64,000 bases of DNA from Bacillus sp. CH140a_4T (GCF_008923725.1 NZ_WBPF01000013.1:496001-560000), one strand, 5' to 3'. Counted from the first letter of the stretch, positions 7,740 to 18,190 are shown. A program made the numbers and translations. Notes: a model not told the origin generated them from the letters alone.

Positions 7740-8372
7740 CTATAACTCTGCCTCCTGAAACATTTTCATTGAGAGCAACATTGATATGACTATACTTACT
7801 AACACTCCGATACCAAGAACACTCATTGATAATGTAGCGTCTTCAGAGTGAAGTACTTTTAACATGATTATTTCATCACCAAAAATATTGCACATAAAGC
7901 CAATCATACCCATTAAAGGAAAAATCATAATCACATTCAAGACAGTAATAGCTTTATATCCTCCAATGTAATTAGTAGGTATCGTTACTACACAATAAAT
8001 CAAAGTTGCTACTATTGCTGAAAATATCGCATATCCAGGAATAACTATATCTCTGTCTAATAAAACATTTCCTAATATTATGACTATAAAAGTTATACTC
8101 AAACCAGCTATAATAAATAATGAGCTTGAAATATATTTAGCTATAACTATCTCTTTTCTCGTTATAGGCAAACTCACTAATACTTTTTCTGTTTTACTTT
8201 TCTCCTCATGATAAAAAGAAATATAAATAATTGTACTACATGTTATAAATAATCCTATTGCAATCCCCATTGGTTGCACGGAATCCCTAAAAATAGATAA
8301 CATAGGGATTAAAAAATAGAAAGGAAACATCTTCTTCTGTAAGAAAAACTCCTTCAAAATCAACTGTTGCAT
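7740..8372 (-). CDS. ABC-2 type permease, second paralog
   Basis: This 210-aa protein has six predicted helices, begins MQQLILKEFFLQKK, and carries the common block VSLPITRKEIVIAKYIS. The GGGAGGGG ribosome site is strong. Conservation of length, N-terminus and the LPxxRKEIVIAKYI block indicates tandem duplication within the operon. Confidence 0.82.
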   Translation of the reverse strand: MQQLILKEFFLQKKMFPFYFLIPMLSIFRDSVQPMGIAIGLFITCSTIIYISFYHEEKSKTEKVLVSLPITRKEIVIAKYISSSLFIIAGLSITFIVIILGNVLLDRDIVIPGYAIFSAIVATLIYCVVTIPTNYIGGYKAITVLNVIMIFPLMGMIGFMCNIFGDEIIMLKVLHSEDATLSMSVLGIGVLVSIVISMLLSMKMFQEAEL

Positions 8373-8386
8373 ATGAATTCCCCTCC

Positions 8387-9055
8387 CTACAAATCACGCG
8401 CTTCATAAATTTTAATTGTAAGAAACATAGAAGCGATATAAATACTGACTAATGTAATAAACCCAACTATAAATATACCAATATGCAGAGGATTCATAAT
8501 CCACTCAAGGAATGAAGGTGCTACTTCCTTCAGCCCATCACTAATAAATATCCAAAGTATCCCCCCAACTAGTATTGAAGTTGCTGCTATTATACTTATT
8601 ACCGCCTTTGATTTTGCAACATAATAAATAGGGAAAAAAGTGGCCATCCAAAATACGGCGTAAACTATTCCATTTATTACTTCATACCATGAAATTTCAA
8701 TATAAAGTTTAGGATAGTATGTAACGATATCACCAATAACAGCGATACACCTTATAAGAAAAACAACTAGCATAGTGGAAACCATGCCCCCTACAATGAA
8801 TATTGCACAGGAAATATATCTAGCAATTATGATATCCTTTCTACTTAACGGTAAACTATTCATAATAATTTCACTTGTATTTCGTTCATCTATTGCGACT
8901 AATATCATAACTGCGGAAAGAGTTACAAATAAACAACTCATAGGAAACAGCATTCCATCACCGTTTTCAAATAAAAAGAATATAAAGGGTATAATAAGAT
9001 ACACTGGCCATATTCCCCGAAAAAAGAACAAATCTTTATATACGAGCTGACGCAT
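8387..9055 (-). CDS. ABC-2 type permease, first paralog
   Basis: This 222-aa protein has six predicted helices, begins MRQLVYKDLFFFRG and has the family block NSLPLSRKDIIIARYIS. I set the start at 9055, where GAGGTG is correctly spaced; the upstream extension is only the 3' end of the ATPase gene read in another frame. It overlaps that gene by 20 bp, so the two are translationally coupled. It is the permease most tightly tied to the ATPase. Confidence 0.83.
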   Translation of the reverse strand: MRQLVYKDLFFFRGIWPVYLIIPFIFFLFENGDGMLFPMSCLFVTLSAVMILVAIDERNTSEIIMNSLPLSRKDIIIARYISCAIFIVGGMVSTMLVVFLIRCIAVIGDIVTYYPKLYIEISWYEVINGIVYAVFWMATFFPIYYVAKSKAVISIIAATSILVGGILWIFISDGLKEVAPSFLEWIMNPLHIGIFIVGFITLVSIYIASMFLTIKIYEARDL

Positions 9056-9908
9056 AGGCACCTCTTCCTTTCGCGGTGTAAACGATGATATCATCTAATG
9101 TAGGCTTTTCTAGTACAACTTCATTTCCAAACCAATCGATAATTGCTTGTTTATCCTTCGCTAAACCTTCGAAACCAAATTTATTTTTTCGTAATCCAAC
9201 AAATAGTTCTTTTCCTTCTCGGTCTAATAAATCATTACTTCCTTTTACGACTACGTAGTTCTCCATTAAATCGTCTTTTTCACCAGTAAATATAATTTCT
9301 CCATCATTGATAAACGTAATATAATCTGCCATGCGCTCTAAGTCTGTTGTAATGTGCGTTGAGAATAATACAGATACTTCATCTTCCATTACAATTTCTT
9401 GTAACATATCAAGTAATTCACTTCGAACAACTGGATCTAATCCTGCTGTCGGTTCATCCATAATGATAAACTCTGCGTGATGTGAAAGTGCGATAGCAAT
9501 CGCAAATTTCATTTTCATCCCTTTTGATAGTTCTTTAATTTTTTTATACTTCGGAACTTGCAATCTATGCATATACGATTGATACTGCTCTTCGTCCCAC
9601 TTTTTATATAAAGGTGCAATAATACGTTTCATTTGTTCACACGTTAAATCTTCGTAGTAATGATTTTCATCATATACAAAACCGATTTTTTGTTTTATTT
9701 CCTTTTCGGCTTTCTTATTGTCCTTGCCAAAAATTTTTATATCGCCGCTATCTTTCCTAATTAGATTCATAATCATTTTGATCGTCGTACTTTTCCCTGC
9801 TCCATTCGGTCCAACAAATCCCATAATATATCCGCGTGGTAACGTAAAACTTATATTTTTCACTGAAAAGTCTTGATAACTTTTACAAACGTTTTTTAGT
9901 TCTAACAT
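9036..9908 (-). CDS. ABC transporter ATPase, YtrB-like
   Basis: This 290-aa ATPase powers the adjacent permeases. It shows Walker A GPNGAGKST (about 34-42), the signature LSKGMKMKFAIAIAL (about 128-142), Walker B FIIMDEPTAGLDP and the switch His in LFSTHI. Residues 215-290 form an extra C-terminal domain common in bacitracin- and acetoin-linked exporters. It lies three bases after the GntR gene. B. subtilis YtrB is the closest known arrangement; the substrate here is not established. Confidence 0.88.
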   Translation of the reverse strand: MLELKNVCKSYQDFSVKNISFTLPRGYIMGFVGPNGAGKSTTIKMIMNLIRKDSGDIKIFGKDNKKAEKEIKQKIGFVYDENHYYEDLTCEQMKRIIAPLYKKWDEEQYQSYMHRLQVPKYKKIKELSKGMKMKFAIAIALSHHAEFIIMDEPTAGLDPVVRSELLDMLQEIVMEDEVSVLFSTHITTDLERMADYITFINDGEIIFTGEKDDLMENYVVVKGSNDLLDREGKELFVGLRKNKFGFEGLAKDKQAIIDWFGNEVVLEKPTLDDIIVYTAKGRGAYASARI

Positions 9909-9911
9909 CCC

Positions 9912-10286
9912 TTATTCCCCCTCATATAAACACGCAATCATCTGCTGTAAATCTTCCAGTGAAAGCTGCAACGCTTTACTTTCATTCACAATCTCTTCCG
10001 CTTTACTTTCCAATAGACGAAGCCTTTGTTCTTTGAGTAGTTCATTATTTTTACGTGAAACATAAGTCCCCTTCCCAGCAACAGTTTCTATATATCCTTC
10101 TTTTTCAAGCTCCTCGTACGCACGCTTCGTTGTAATTACACTAATTTGTAGCTCCTTCGCTAAGCTACGAATAGACGGTAATTGATCTCCACCCTTTAAA
10201 TCACCATTTAAAATAAGCTGGCTTAATTGTTTTCTTATTTGTACATAAATAGGGTCTTGGGAAGAATTCGAAATAATAATATTCAT
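9912..10286 (-). CDS. GntR-family regulator, YtrA subfamily
   Basis: This 124-aa protein is a winged-helix GntR repressor. Its DNA-binding domain includes YVQIRKQLSQLILNGDLKGGDQLPSIRSLAKELQIS-type motifs, and a very short C-terminal part of about 45 residues marks the YtrA subfamily. It is first in an operon with an ABC ATPase and four permeases. A 14-bp perfect inverted repeat lies just upstream of its start. By analogy with B. subtilis YtrA, it probably represses its own operon until cell-envelope stress or a ligand relieves it. Confidence 0.88.
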   Translation of the reverse strand: MNIIISNSSQDPIYVQIRKQLSQLILNGDLKGGDQLPSIRSLAKELQISVITTKRAYEELEKEGYIETVAGKGTYVSRKNNELLKEQRLRLLESKAEEIVNESKALQLSLEDLQQMIACLYEGE

Positions 10287-10298
10287 GTTTTCCTCCAG

Positions 10299-10341
10299 TG
10301 TGTATATACTGTGTATACCTTATATATACAGTATATACACA
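10299..10341 (-). promoter_or_regulatory. Operator of the YtrA-type regulator
   Basis: TGTGTATATACTGT (10299-10312) and ACAGTATATACACA (10328-10341) are perfect inverted repeats of 14 bp separated by 15 bp that are themselves GTATAC/TATATA-rich. The site begins 12 bp before the regulator's start codon. YtrA-type regulators bind such GT/AC-ended palindromes; the match to this protein is inferred from position. Confidence 0.8.
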
Positions 10342-10361
10342 GCGCCCTATTTTTGGCAAGA

Positions 10362-10394
10362 AAAAAAGACCAACATTTTCCTGTTGGTCTTTCG
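10362..10394 (-). terminator. Terminator of the 10403-10594 gene
   Basis: AAAGACCAACA/TGTTGGTCTTT stem with a six-base loop, followed on the minus strand by seven T residues. Confidence 0.85.
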
Positions 10395-10402
10395 TATATG
10401 TA

Positions 10403-10594
10403 TCACTTTTCAAAGCGATCTAACATCTCATCTCTCATTCCGAAACTCACTACCGCAATTCCTACATACATAAACAGAAGGAACGCCGGATGAACTGTGT
10501 TGTACCAAGTGCTATCAACAATTAAATAAATCGTTAATGCCACAACAAGAACAAACGCTAAGATAAACATATAAAAGTGTCTTGTGCTACCCAT
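10403..10594 (-). CDS. Small two-helix membrane protein
   Basis: A 63-aa product with two membrane segments (about 6-26 and 35-52) and a charged tail MRDEMLDRFEK. AGAGGAG lies six bases before the ATG at 10594; the longer frame has no ribosome site. Followed by a good terminator. Function unknown. Confidence 0.65.
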   Translation of the reverse strand: MGSTRHFYMFILAFVLVVALTIYLIVDSTWYNTVHPAFLLFMYVGIAVVSFGMRDEMLDRFEK

Positions 10595-10664
10595 AATAAA
10601 CTCCTCTCTTCTCACTTCACCATTCAACAGTATATTTTATCGAATAATTCGATATGACTCAAGG

Positions 10665-10889
10665 TTAACTTTCTGTTATGTAATCAAGTTCCACCTTTAC
10701 AATGTCCTCACATGCTATTGAAATAATCGTTCCTTGCTTATCAATTGCCGTCACTTCTCTATTATCCATTACACGATGCGCTACTCTTTCTAGTACTTTT
10801 CCTTGGTCTCGATAACAAAATTCTTTTACATCTTTAATCGTTTTTCCGTTTTCTAAATGGTATATCATTCTATAACACCGATATCCCAC
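10665..10889 (-). CDS. Small conserved-looking hypothetical protein
   Basis: This 74-aa product has the look of a small beta-rich cytosolic protein (IYHLENGKTIKDVKEF, AIDKQGTIISIACEDIVKVEL). Start is the GTG at 10889 with GGGGGTGA upstream; an ATG at codon 8 is an alternative. I do not recognise a family. Confidence 0.55.
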   Translation of the reverse strand: MGYRCYRMIYHLENGKTIKDVKEFCYRDQGKVLERVAHRVMDNREVTAIDKQGTIISIACEDIVKVELDYITES

Positions 10890-11114
10890 ATTTTCACCCC
10901 CAGCTTGCTCGTTTTTTCACATATACATAAAAATGAGTCATTCCAATCTCATTACATCTTCTTAATTTCAATAAAATTCTAACAAAAATAAATACTTTTA
11001 TCAAACTGACTTTTTCAACAAAATCACCTATGAAACTGCCTCTTTACACCATTATGAAACAAAAAATATAAATTTTTAACATTTTCTTCACTAATTCTGC
11101 ACAGATTCTCCATA

Positions 11115-11146
11115 CAAAAAAAAGAACCCGCATATAGCGAGTTCTT
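11115..11146 (-). terminator. Terminator of the gcv operon
   Basis: A 10-bp stem with one mismatch (AAGAACTCGC read on the minus strand), loop of five, and eight T residues. It lies 15 bp after the gcvPB stop. Confidence 0.85.
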
Positions 11147-11161
11147 CCTTTGTTATTCTAA

Positions 11162-12637
11162 TCAAACTTGTACAGGAGCTAGCTTTTCATAACGTAAAAC
11201 TGGTTTACGTGCAGCCATCGTTTCGTCTAAACGTTTAATGACTGTTGTATGAGGTGCTTCTTGTACAACTTCTGGATTTTCTTCTACTTCTTTAGCAATT
11301 TGAATCATCTTATCAATGAAACCGTCTAATGTTTCTTTTGATTCTGTTTCTGTCGGCTCAATCATAATACATTCTTCCACATTTAATGGGAAGTAAATCG
11401 TTGGTGGATGGTAACCGAAATCAAGCAGGCGTTTTGCGATATCTAATGTACGTACACCAAGTTTCTTTTGACGACGACCTGATAATACAAACTCATGCTT
11501 ACAATGTCTATCGAACGGAAGATCATAGAATGGTGCTAATCTTCTCATCATATAGTTCGCATTTAATACCGCATACTCCGTTACTGCACGTAGTCCATCT
11601 GGACCCATAGAACGAATATATGTGTATGCACGAACGTTAATTCCGAAGTTACCATAGAATGGTTTTACGCGCCCAATTGCTTCTGGACGATCATAGTTAA
11701 AGTGGTAGCCATTTTCCGTTTTCTCTAAAATTGGTTTTGGTAAGTACGGAATTAAATCAGCTTTCACACCTACTGGACCAGAACCTGGGCCACCGCCGCC
11801 GTGAGGACCTGTAAATGTTTTATGAAGGTTTAAATGCACAACGTCAAATCCCATATCTCCTGGGCGAGCTTGGCTTAATACCGCATTTAAGTTTGCACCA
11901 TCATAGTATAATTTACCGCCTGCGTTATGGACGATTTCTGCCATTTCTAAAATGTTTTCTTCGAATAAACCTAATGTATTAGGATTTGTTAACATAAGTG
12001 CTGCTGTTTCTTCGTTTACAACACGTTTTAAATCTTCTAAGTCAACAAGACCATTTTCATTTGATTTTACTGTAATTGTTTCAAAACCAGCTACAGTTGC
12101 AGATGCTGGATTCGTTCCGTGAGCAGAGTCAGGAACAATTACTTTCGTACGGTTAAAGTCACCATTTGCTTCATGGTATGCACGAATTAACATTAAACCT
12201 GTCCATTCTCCGTGTGCACCAGCTGCTGGTTGCAATGTAACAGTATCCATACCTGTAATCTCAATTAAGTGCTCTTGTAAGTCGTACATTAATTCCATTG
12301 CACCTTGTACTGTGTTTTCGTCTTGCAACGGATGAATATTTGCAAATCCTGCGAAACGAGCTACATTCTCATTAATTTTCGGATTATATTTCATCGTACA
12401 AGATCCAAGTGGATAGAATCCAGAATCAACACCGTGGTTACGGTTTGAAAGTGCTGTATAGTGGCGCATAATATCAAGTTCAGATACTTCTGGTAGCTCT
12501 GCATCTTCTACTCGAATATAATCGCTCTCAAACACATCTTCTAGTTTCACTTCTTCTACATCTAATTTTGGTAGGCTATATCCTATGCGTCCTTCTTTAC
12601 TCACTTCAAAGATAAGTGCTTGGTCTTGATTCTTCAT
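11162..12637 (-). CDS. gcvPB: Glycine dehydrogenase (decarboxylating), subunit 2
   Basis: This 491-aa subunit carries the pyridoxal-phosphate site of the P protein. Glycine is decarboxylated and its aminomethyl group is moved to the lipoyl arm of GcvH. The PLP lysine lies in [22 protein letters not shown], followed by the glycine-rich loop. Length and the split into two subunits are normal for Bacillus. It overlaps gcvPA by four bases (ATGA-type coupling). Confidence 0.96.
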   Translation of the reverse strand: MKNQDQALIFEVSKEGRIGYSLPKLDVEEVKLEDVFESDYIRVEDAELPEVSELDIMRHYTALSNRNHGVDSGFYPLGSCTMKYNPKINENVARFAGFANIHPLQDENTVQGAMELMYDLQEHLIEITGMDTVTLQPAAGAHGEWTGLMLIRAYHEANGDFNRTKVIVPDSAHGTNPASATVAGFETITVKSNENGLVDLEDLKRVVNEETAALMLTNPNTLGLFEENILEMAEIVHNAGGKLYYDGANLNAVLSQARPGDMGFDVVHLNLHKTFTGPHGGGGPGSGPVGVKADLIPYLPKPILEKTENGYHFNYDRPEAIGRVKPFYGNFGINVRAYTYIRSMGPDGLRAVTEYAVLNANYMMRRLAPFYDLPFDRHCKHEFVLSGRRQKKLGVRTLDIAKRLLDFGYHPPTIYFPLNVEECIMIEPTETESKETLDGFIDKMIQIAKEVEENPEVVQEAPHTTVIKRLDETMAARKPVLRYEKLAPVQV

Positions 12638-13977
12638 TGGATAGCCCCCATTTCGTTTACAAGTGTGTCAATTTCCTCTTTTGTACGAAGCTCAGTTACT
12701 GCTACAAGCATATGGTTCTCATGCTCTTTATAATCACGGCCTAGGTCGTAACCGCCGATAATATTCTTTTGTAATAATGCATCGTTTACTTCTTTCACTG
12801 GACGCTTGCAATCTACAACGAACTCATTGAAGAATGGTCCAGCAAATGTTACTGTGAAACCCTTCGCTTCAAATTGACGTTTTGCATATTGTGCTTTAGA
12901 AATGTTTTGACGTGCCATTTCTTTCACACCTTGTTTACCAAGTGCCGTCATTGCAACAGAAGCTGCTAATGCATTTAACGCTTGGTTTGAACAAATGTTA
13001 GACGTCGCTTTATCACGGCGAATATGCTGTTCACGTGCTTGTAACGTTAATACGAATCCACGTTTACCATCTGAATCTACAGTTTGTCCGACAAGACGTC
13101 CTGGAATTTTACGCATAAATGCTTTCGTTGTTGCAAAGTAACCACAGTGTGGTCCACCAAATTGCGTTGGGATACCAAATGGTTGTGCATCACCGATTAC
13201 AACATCAGCACCAAATTTTCCTGGTGGTGTTAATGCGCCTAATGATAATGGATTTGAAGAAACGATAAATAATGATTTTTGTTGATGAACGATTTTTTCA
13301 ATATCAGCTAATTTTTCAACTTGTCCGAAGAAGTTTGGATATTGAACGATTACACAAGCAACTGTATCATCTACTTCACTTTGTAATACGTCTAAATCTG
13401 TTACACCATCTTTATGATTAATTTCAACAACTTCAAGATGTTGACCTTTTGCATACGTTTCAAGTACTGCTCTCGATTCTGGATGAACTGCACTAGATAC
13501 AAGAATTTTCTTTTTACGAGTATGGCCAGCTGCTAGCATTGCCGCTTCAGCTAAAGCTGTACCCCCATCGTACATAGAAGAGTTCGCTACATCCATTCCT
13601 GTTAATTCACAAATCATTGTTTGGAATTCAAAGATTGCTTGTAATTCCCCTTGTGAAATTTCTGGTTGGTATGGCGTGTAAGCTGTATAAAATTCTGAGC
13701 GAGAGATAACGTGATCTACAATTACTGGAGCGTAATGATCGTATACGCCTGCTCCTAAGAAAGAAGCGTACTCTTTTAAGTTAGCATTTTTACTAGCCAT
13801 TTGAGTTAACTCTTTTAAAAGCTCTGGCTCTGATTTTGCTTCTTTAATTTTTAAATCCCCTTTAAAACGAACACTCTCTGGAATATCAGAGAATAACTCA
13901 TCGATCGTTTGAACGCCGATCGTTTGTAACATTTCTTTTTTGTCTTCTTCTGTCATTGGAAGATAACGATGCAACAT
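12634..13977 (-). CDS. gcvPA: Glycine dehydrogenase (decarboxylating), subunit 1
   Basis: The 447-aa N-terminal half of the P protein dimerises with GcvPB and completes the active-site cleft. Recognisable motifs include [40 protein letters not shown] and [13 protein letters not shown]. The start has GGGGAGAGGGG upstream. It lies 20 bp after gcvT and overlaps gcvPB. Confidence 0.96.
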   Translation of the reverse strand: MLHRYLPMTEEDKKEMLQTIGVQTIDELFSDIPESVRFKGDLKIKEAKSEPELLKELTQMASKNANLKEYASFLGAGVYDHYAPVIVDHVISRSEFYTAYTPYQPEISQGELQAIFEFQTMICELTGMDVANSSMYDGGTALAEAAMLAAGHTRKKKILVSSAVHPESRAVLETYAKGQHLEVVEINHKDGVTDLDVLQSEVDDTVACVIVQYPNFFGQVEKLADIEKIVHQQKSLFIVSSNPLSLGALTPPGKFGADVVIGDAQPFGIPTQFGGPHCGYFATTKAFMRKIPGRLVGQTVDSDGKRGFVLTLQAREQHIRRDKATSNICSNQALNALAASVAMTALGKQGVKEMARQNISKAQYAKRQFEAKGFTVTFAGPFFNEFVVDCKRPVKEVNDALLQKNIIGGYDLGRDYKEHENHMLVAVTELRTKEEIDTLVNEMGAIQ

Positions 13978-13997
13978 GAAATCTACCCCTCTCCCCG

Positions 13998-15098
13998 TTA
14001 CTTTGAACGTTTATAAAATGGTGTTGGAACAACTACTGCTTTGACGCGTTTATTACGAATTTCAATTTCTACTTCTGTATCAACTGCTGCGTATTTTACA
14101 TCAATTAGTGCTAAACCAATGCTTTTCTTTAACGTTGGAGATTGTGTACCACTCGTTAATTCCCCGATTTTCTCTTCTCCAATAAATACAGGATAATGCG
14201 TACGAGGAATTCCACGTTCGATTACTTCGATGCCGACTAACTTACGAGGCGCACCGTTTTCTTTTTGCTCTTTTAACGTTTCTTTTCCAAAGAAGTCTGC
14301 TTCTTTATTTGGTTTTACCGCAAAGCCAATTCCAGCTTCAATCGGTGTAATATCTTTTGATAATTCTTGACCATAAAGTGGTAATGTTGCTTCGAAGCGA
14401 AGTGTATCACGAGCACCTAAACCACATGCTTTTAAACCTTCTTCTGCTCCAACTTCAAGAAGTTTCTCCCAAAGTTTTGCAGCATCTTCACTCTTACAGT
14501 AAATTTCAAATCCATCTTCACCTGTGTAACCTGTACGAGATACAAGTGCTGGAATTCCATCTACAAGAATATTGTTTTTAAATTTAAAGAACTTAATTTC
14601 TTTCAAATCTTCTGACACAACTTTTTGTAAAATGCCTTCTGCTTTTGGTCCTTGAATTGCAAGCTGTGCAACTTCACTAGAAACATTGACTACTGTCGCA
14701 TCGCCAATTACATGGCTAGCTAACCATTCGTAATCTTTCTCGATATTTGATGCGTTGATTACTAATAAATAGTCTTCTTCACCACGTTTGTAGATTAATA
14801 AATCATCTACTGTACCACCATTTTCGTAGCACATAGCTGTATATTGTGCGCCACCTACCTTTAAGGTAGAAACGTCATTTGTAACAACACGTTGTAAAAA
14901 TGCTAAACTATCTACACCTTTTACCTCAACTTCTCCCATATGAGACACATCGAACAAACCTGCAGCCGTACGTACAGCTTCATGTTCTTCTTTAATGCTT
15001 GAAAATTGAACTGGTAATTCCCAACCACCGAAGTCGATTGTTTTTCCACCATACTTCGCGTATACATCAAATAACGGTGTACGTTGTAATGTAATCAT
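13998..15098 (-). CDS. gcvT: Aminomethyltransferase (glycine cleavage T protein)
   Basis: This 366-aa enzyme transfers the methylene group from GcvH-bound aminomethyl-lipoate to tetrahydrofolate and releases ammonia. It shows the folate-binding GcvT fold with [27 protein letters not shown] and the C-terminal beta-barrel ([19 protein letters not shown]). It is first in the operon; the RBS GGGGGAGAG is strong. Its 5' region does not show the glycine riboswitch known from B. subtilis. Confidence 0.96.
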   Translation of the reverse strand: MITLQRTPLFDVYAKYGGKTIDFGGWELPVQFSSIKEEHEAVRTAAGLFDVSHMGEVEVKGVDSLAFLQRVVTNDVSTLKVGGAQYTAMCYENGGTVDDLLIYKRGEEDYLLVINASNIEKDYEWLASHVIGDATVVNVSSEVAQLAIQGPKAEGILQKVVSEDLKEIKFFKFKNNILVDGIPALVSRTGYTGEDGFEIYCKSEDAAKLWEKLLEVGAEEGLKACGLGARDTLRFEATLPLYGQELSKDITPIEAGIGFAVKPNKEADFFGKETLKEQKENGAPRKLVGIEVIERGIPRTHYPVFIGEEKIGELTSGTQSPTLKKSIGLALIDVKYAAVDTEVEIEIRNKRVKAVVVPTPFYKRSK

Positions 15099-15490
15099 GC
15101 TCTCTCCCCCTTATGCTTTGACAAATCAATAAAAGTTGCTCGCCATATCTAAACATTTTCACTCTGAAAAGATAGGATATACGGAATCTCATTATATTTT
15201 TTTATGAAAGCGTAAATAAAAAATCACTTTCTTGGATAAAATACGAAAGATTCCACACATTTCACACCATTATCCTAACATCATTCGCTATATTTCATCA
15301 ATATTCTAGCATAAAAAATAATTTAGAATTTTTTATTCTTAATCTTATTAAATACAACTTTCAAAATTTAATTCTTTATCTTTGCCTATTCTTTAACTTT
15401 CAGTATGTGTAATAGCGCCTTATTACAAGGTTTATATAATAAAGATTTTTTTAATAATTACTTTAGTTTATAAAAGGTGGGAGAGTCGTA
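15099..15490. promoter_or_regulatory. Divergent control region between gcvT and yqhH
   Basis: 392 bp, very AT-rich. TATAAT at 15435-15440 is a probable -10 for yqhH; a possible extended -10 for gcvT reads TGCTAGAAT on the minus strand near 15310. I looked for the tandem glycine-riboswitch signatures on the gcvT side and saw none. No other structure stands out. Confidence 0.45.
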
Positions 15491-17173
15491 ATGAATGTCG
15501 ATATTTCCGTAGATCGAGCGTGGCAAAATAATTTTTTAAATAGAATTAACGAGGATGGTCCTTGGACAAACTGGGATTTATATCATTTAGCTTATAAAAC
15601 AGAAAAATCGTTACTTGTTCCTACTTTCGATGGATTACAAGCACCGAAACATTTATCTCATTTCACACCACTTCCGCATCAATTAGAAGTCGCTCAAAAT
15701 GTCATTGAACAAATGAATGGTAAAGCGATACTAGCAGATGAAGTGGGACTTGGGAAAACGATTGAAGCTGGGCTTATTTTAAAAGAATATATGGTCCGCG
15801 GCCTTGTGAAAAAAGTACTTATACTTGTCCCTGCCTCTCTCGTATCGCAATGGGCATACGAATTAAACACAAAATTTTTCATTCCAGCTGTAGCCCAAAA
15901 GAAAAGCTACTCGTGGGAACAAGCCGATGTGATTGTATCATCAATTGATACTGCAAAACGTTCACCGCATCGCGATATCGTTTTGAACTTAGAATATGAC
16001 CTTATTATTATCGATGAAGCACATAAACTTAAAAATAATAAAACAAAAAACTATGAATTTGCACAGCGTTTAAAAAAGAAATTTTGTTTATTATTAACTG
16101 CTACCCCTGTTCAAAATAAGATTGATGAAATTTTCAACCTTGTTTCTTTATTAAAGCCAGGACATTTAGGCAATCAATCCAACTTTGAAGAATATTATGC
16201 TTCAAAAAATCGTTCAGCCGAATCTGATGAAGATTTAAAAGCTCTTATTAACAAAGTGATGGTCCGAAATCGACGGCATAATACCGGAATTGATTGGCCA
16301 AAGAGACATGTACGTACAATTTTTGTTGAGTTTAATGAAGAAGAGCAAGCTTTGTATAATGGTATTGAAAATTGGCGAGGACAAGATGCCTTCACATCTG
16401 CTTTCTCATCGTTAACTTTAAAACGGGAAGCGTGTAGTAGTCGTGAGGCTGTGTACTATTCATTAAAAAAATATGTGGAAAAAAGGCAGAAAGAAAATGA
16501 GCATTACATAAAAGACCCACATATTGATGTGCTAATGGACAAGATTAATCATATTCCGTTCAACTCAAAAGCCAATAAAGCTCTTGAGCTTATAAAAGAA
16601 ATTGACGATAAAGTCATTATTTTCACTGAATATAGAGCTTCACAAATGTACTTACAATGGTTTTTACAACAACACGGTATTTCTTCCGTTCCATTCCGTG
16701 GCGGGTTTAAACGCGGGAAGAAAGACTGGATGAAGGAGCTTTTCCAAAACCACGCACAAGTATTAATCGCAACTGAAGCTGGTGGTGAAGGGATTAACTT
16801 ACAGTTTTGTAGCCATATGATCAATTATGATTTGCCATGGAATCCAATGCGTCTTGAACAAAGAATTGGACGTATTCACCGTCTTGGTCAAAAGAATGAT
16901 GTTCATATTTATAACTTAGCTACAAAACACACTGTGGAAGAACATATTTTGAAACTGTTATATGAAAAAATCAATTTATTTGAGCGTGTTATCGGTGAAC
17001 TTGATGAAATTTTAACGAGAATTAATATGAAAAACATCGACGCGCACATTCAAGAAATATTTGCGCAATCAAAAAGCGAAGGAGAAATCCGAATTAAGAT
17101 GGAAAACTTAACATCTATTATCGACTTTGCGAAACGAAATGAAGCTGAGGTGCAAGGCTATGCAGCAACATGA
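15491..17173 (+). CDS. yqhH: SNF2-family helicase YqhH
   Basis: This 560-aa protein is a Swi2/Snf2-type ATP-dependent DNA translocase of the HepA/RapA-like group. Motif I is ADEVGLGKTIEAGLI (about 79-93), motif II DEAHKLKN, motif III LTATPVQN, and the C-terminal helicase half includes VIIFTEYRASQMYL, ATEAGGEGINLQFC and LEQRIGRIHRLGQ. All ATPase motifs look intact. It is divergent from gcvT and overlaps yqhG by 14 bp, as in B. subtilis. The cellular role is not established. Confidence 0.92.
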   Translation: MNVDISVDRAWQNNFLNRINEDGPWTNWDLYHLAYKTEKSLLVPTFDGLQAPKHLSHFTPLPHQLEVAQNVIEQMNGKAILADEVGLGKTIEAGLILKEYMVRGLVKKVLILVPASLVSQWAYELNTKFFIPAVAQKKSYSWEQADVIVSSIDTAKRSPHRDIVLNLEYDLIIIDEAHKLKNNKTKNYEFAQRLKKKFCLLLTATPVQNKIDEIFNLVSLLKPGHLGNQSNFEEYYASKNRSAESDEDLKALINKVMVRNRRHNTGIDWPKRHVRTIFVEFNEEEQALYNGIENWRGQDAFTSAFSSLTLKREACSSREAVYYSLKKYVEKRQKENEHYIKDPHIDVLMDKINHIPFNSKANKALELIKEIDDKVIIFTEYRASQMYLQWFLQQHGISSVPFRGGFKRGKKDWMKELFQNHAQVLIATEAGGEGINLQFCSHMINYDLPWNPMRLEQRIGRIHRLGQKNDVHIYNLATKHTVEEHILKLLYEKINLFERVIGELDEILTRINMKNIDAHIQEIFAQSKSEGEIRIKMENLTSIIDFAKRNEAEVQGYAAT

Positions 17174-17954
17174 AATTCATAATTACTTATACAATTTTTT
17201 TGAGGCGAATAACTGTGAAATTTTAGAACGTTCTCCTCATTTATTAGATGTGCAGTTAACAATTGAGATGGATAAATTATTAATGAATCGCCCTTTTTAT
17301 TGGCACTATCTTGAGAAAACAGGAGGCGTGCCGAATCCGATGCGCCTTACTCTTGTTACAAATCCAGAAAATGAAGAAAACGATGGTGAGCTGATTCACT
17401 ACGGTTCCCCACGCCTTCATCAAATTTTCCAAACAACAAAAGAATTAGGCTCTTACATACGTTTATATGAGGAAGTACGGCATAGCGGAGCAACACATAC
17501 ACCGCTCCATCCGTGGCTCGGTGTAAATATTAAAGTTTCCTATCAATGCGATCGAAAAAAAGACATTCTTCACTCCATTGGGATTCATCTCATTTCTGGC
17601 ACAATGATTGCAAACTTTCATGAGACATTAGCTAAAATTAAACTGACACCGAAAATACCTGACTTTTGTTTTACGCTCTCGCCTATTATTAAACCGCAAA
17701 GTGGTTTACAACGTATAGAGGATGCTTTAAAAAATATTATTGCAGAAGATGACCATACGTGGGCGAAAGAAGCAAGAGTACGCTGGAATCACGATTTAGA
17801 CCTTTTAAATCGTTTTTATGAAGAGAGTGATGAACTTCCCGAAAGCTATGAAATTGAAAAACAAGCACTGCAAGAACAATATGAACCACGCATTACAGTG
17901 CAAATTATTAACGGTGGGCTCTTTTATGTTACCGCAAATCATTTTCTATCTTAA
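17160..17954 (+). CDS. yqhG: YqhG-family protein
   Basis: This 264-aa protein begins at the ATG at 17160, inside the 3' end of yqhH, with GAGGTG seven bases before it. It is mainly alpha/beta and charged, with no membrane segment. Always found after yqhH in Bacillus, it is probably a partner of the helicase. No catalytic motif can be seen. Confidence 0.85.
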   Translation: MQQHEIHNYLYNFFEANNCEILERSPHLLDVQLTIEMDKLLMNRPFYWHYLEKTGGVPNPMRLTLVTNPENEENDGELIHYGSPRLHQIFQTTKELGSYIRLYEEVRHSGATHTPLHPWLGVNIKVSYQCDRKKDILHSIGIHLISGTMIANFHETLAKIKLTPKIPDFCFTLSPIIKPQSGLQRIEDALKNIIAEDDHTWAKEARVRWNHDLDLLNRFYEESDELPESYEIEKQALQEQYEPRITVQIINGGLFYVTANHFLS

Positions 17955-17987
17955 AAAGCTCCTTCTATTTTAGAAGGAGCTTTTTTT
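17953..17987 (+). terminator. Terminator of yqhH-yqhG
   Basis: 15-bp stem AAAAAGCTCCTTCTA with a three-base loop and a T-run at the yqhG stop codon. Confidence 0.9.
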
Positions 17988-17990
17988 GAG

Positions 17991-18122
17991 TTATCCTCTA
18001 TCGCCATTACGCTCTTGTTGTTTTTGCTTTGCCATACGTTTTTGATACGCACGATCCTTTGCACTCACATGATTTGCATCAGTTGGAAGGTTTTCTTTTG
18101 AACGGCCAATTCCATTGCTCAT
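17991..18122 (-). CDS. 43-aa basic hydrophilic protein
   Basis: A perfect TAAGGAGGAG lies eight bases before the ATG at 18122. The product begins MSNGIGRSKENLP and is rich in Lys, Gln and Arg (KDRAYQKRMAKQKQQERN) with no hydrophobic part. Size and composition resemble small sporulation proteins, but I cannot assign a family. It converges on yqhG, whose terminator abuts it. Confidence 0.7.
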   Translation of the reverse strand: MSNGIGRSKENLPTDANHVSAKDRAYQKRMAKQKQQERNGDRG

Positions 18123-18190
18123 CTTTTCCACTCCTCCTTATGTCTTTCAAAATACACCCTTATTTTCAGCTAGAGATACAATCTTTATAC

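Noticed and set aside
15099-15490. Glycine riboswitch upstream of gcvT
   Set aside because: Searched for because of B. subtilis, but the conserved aptamer strings and terminator are missing.
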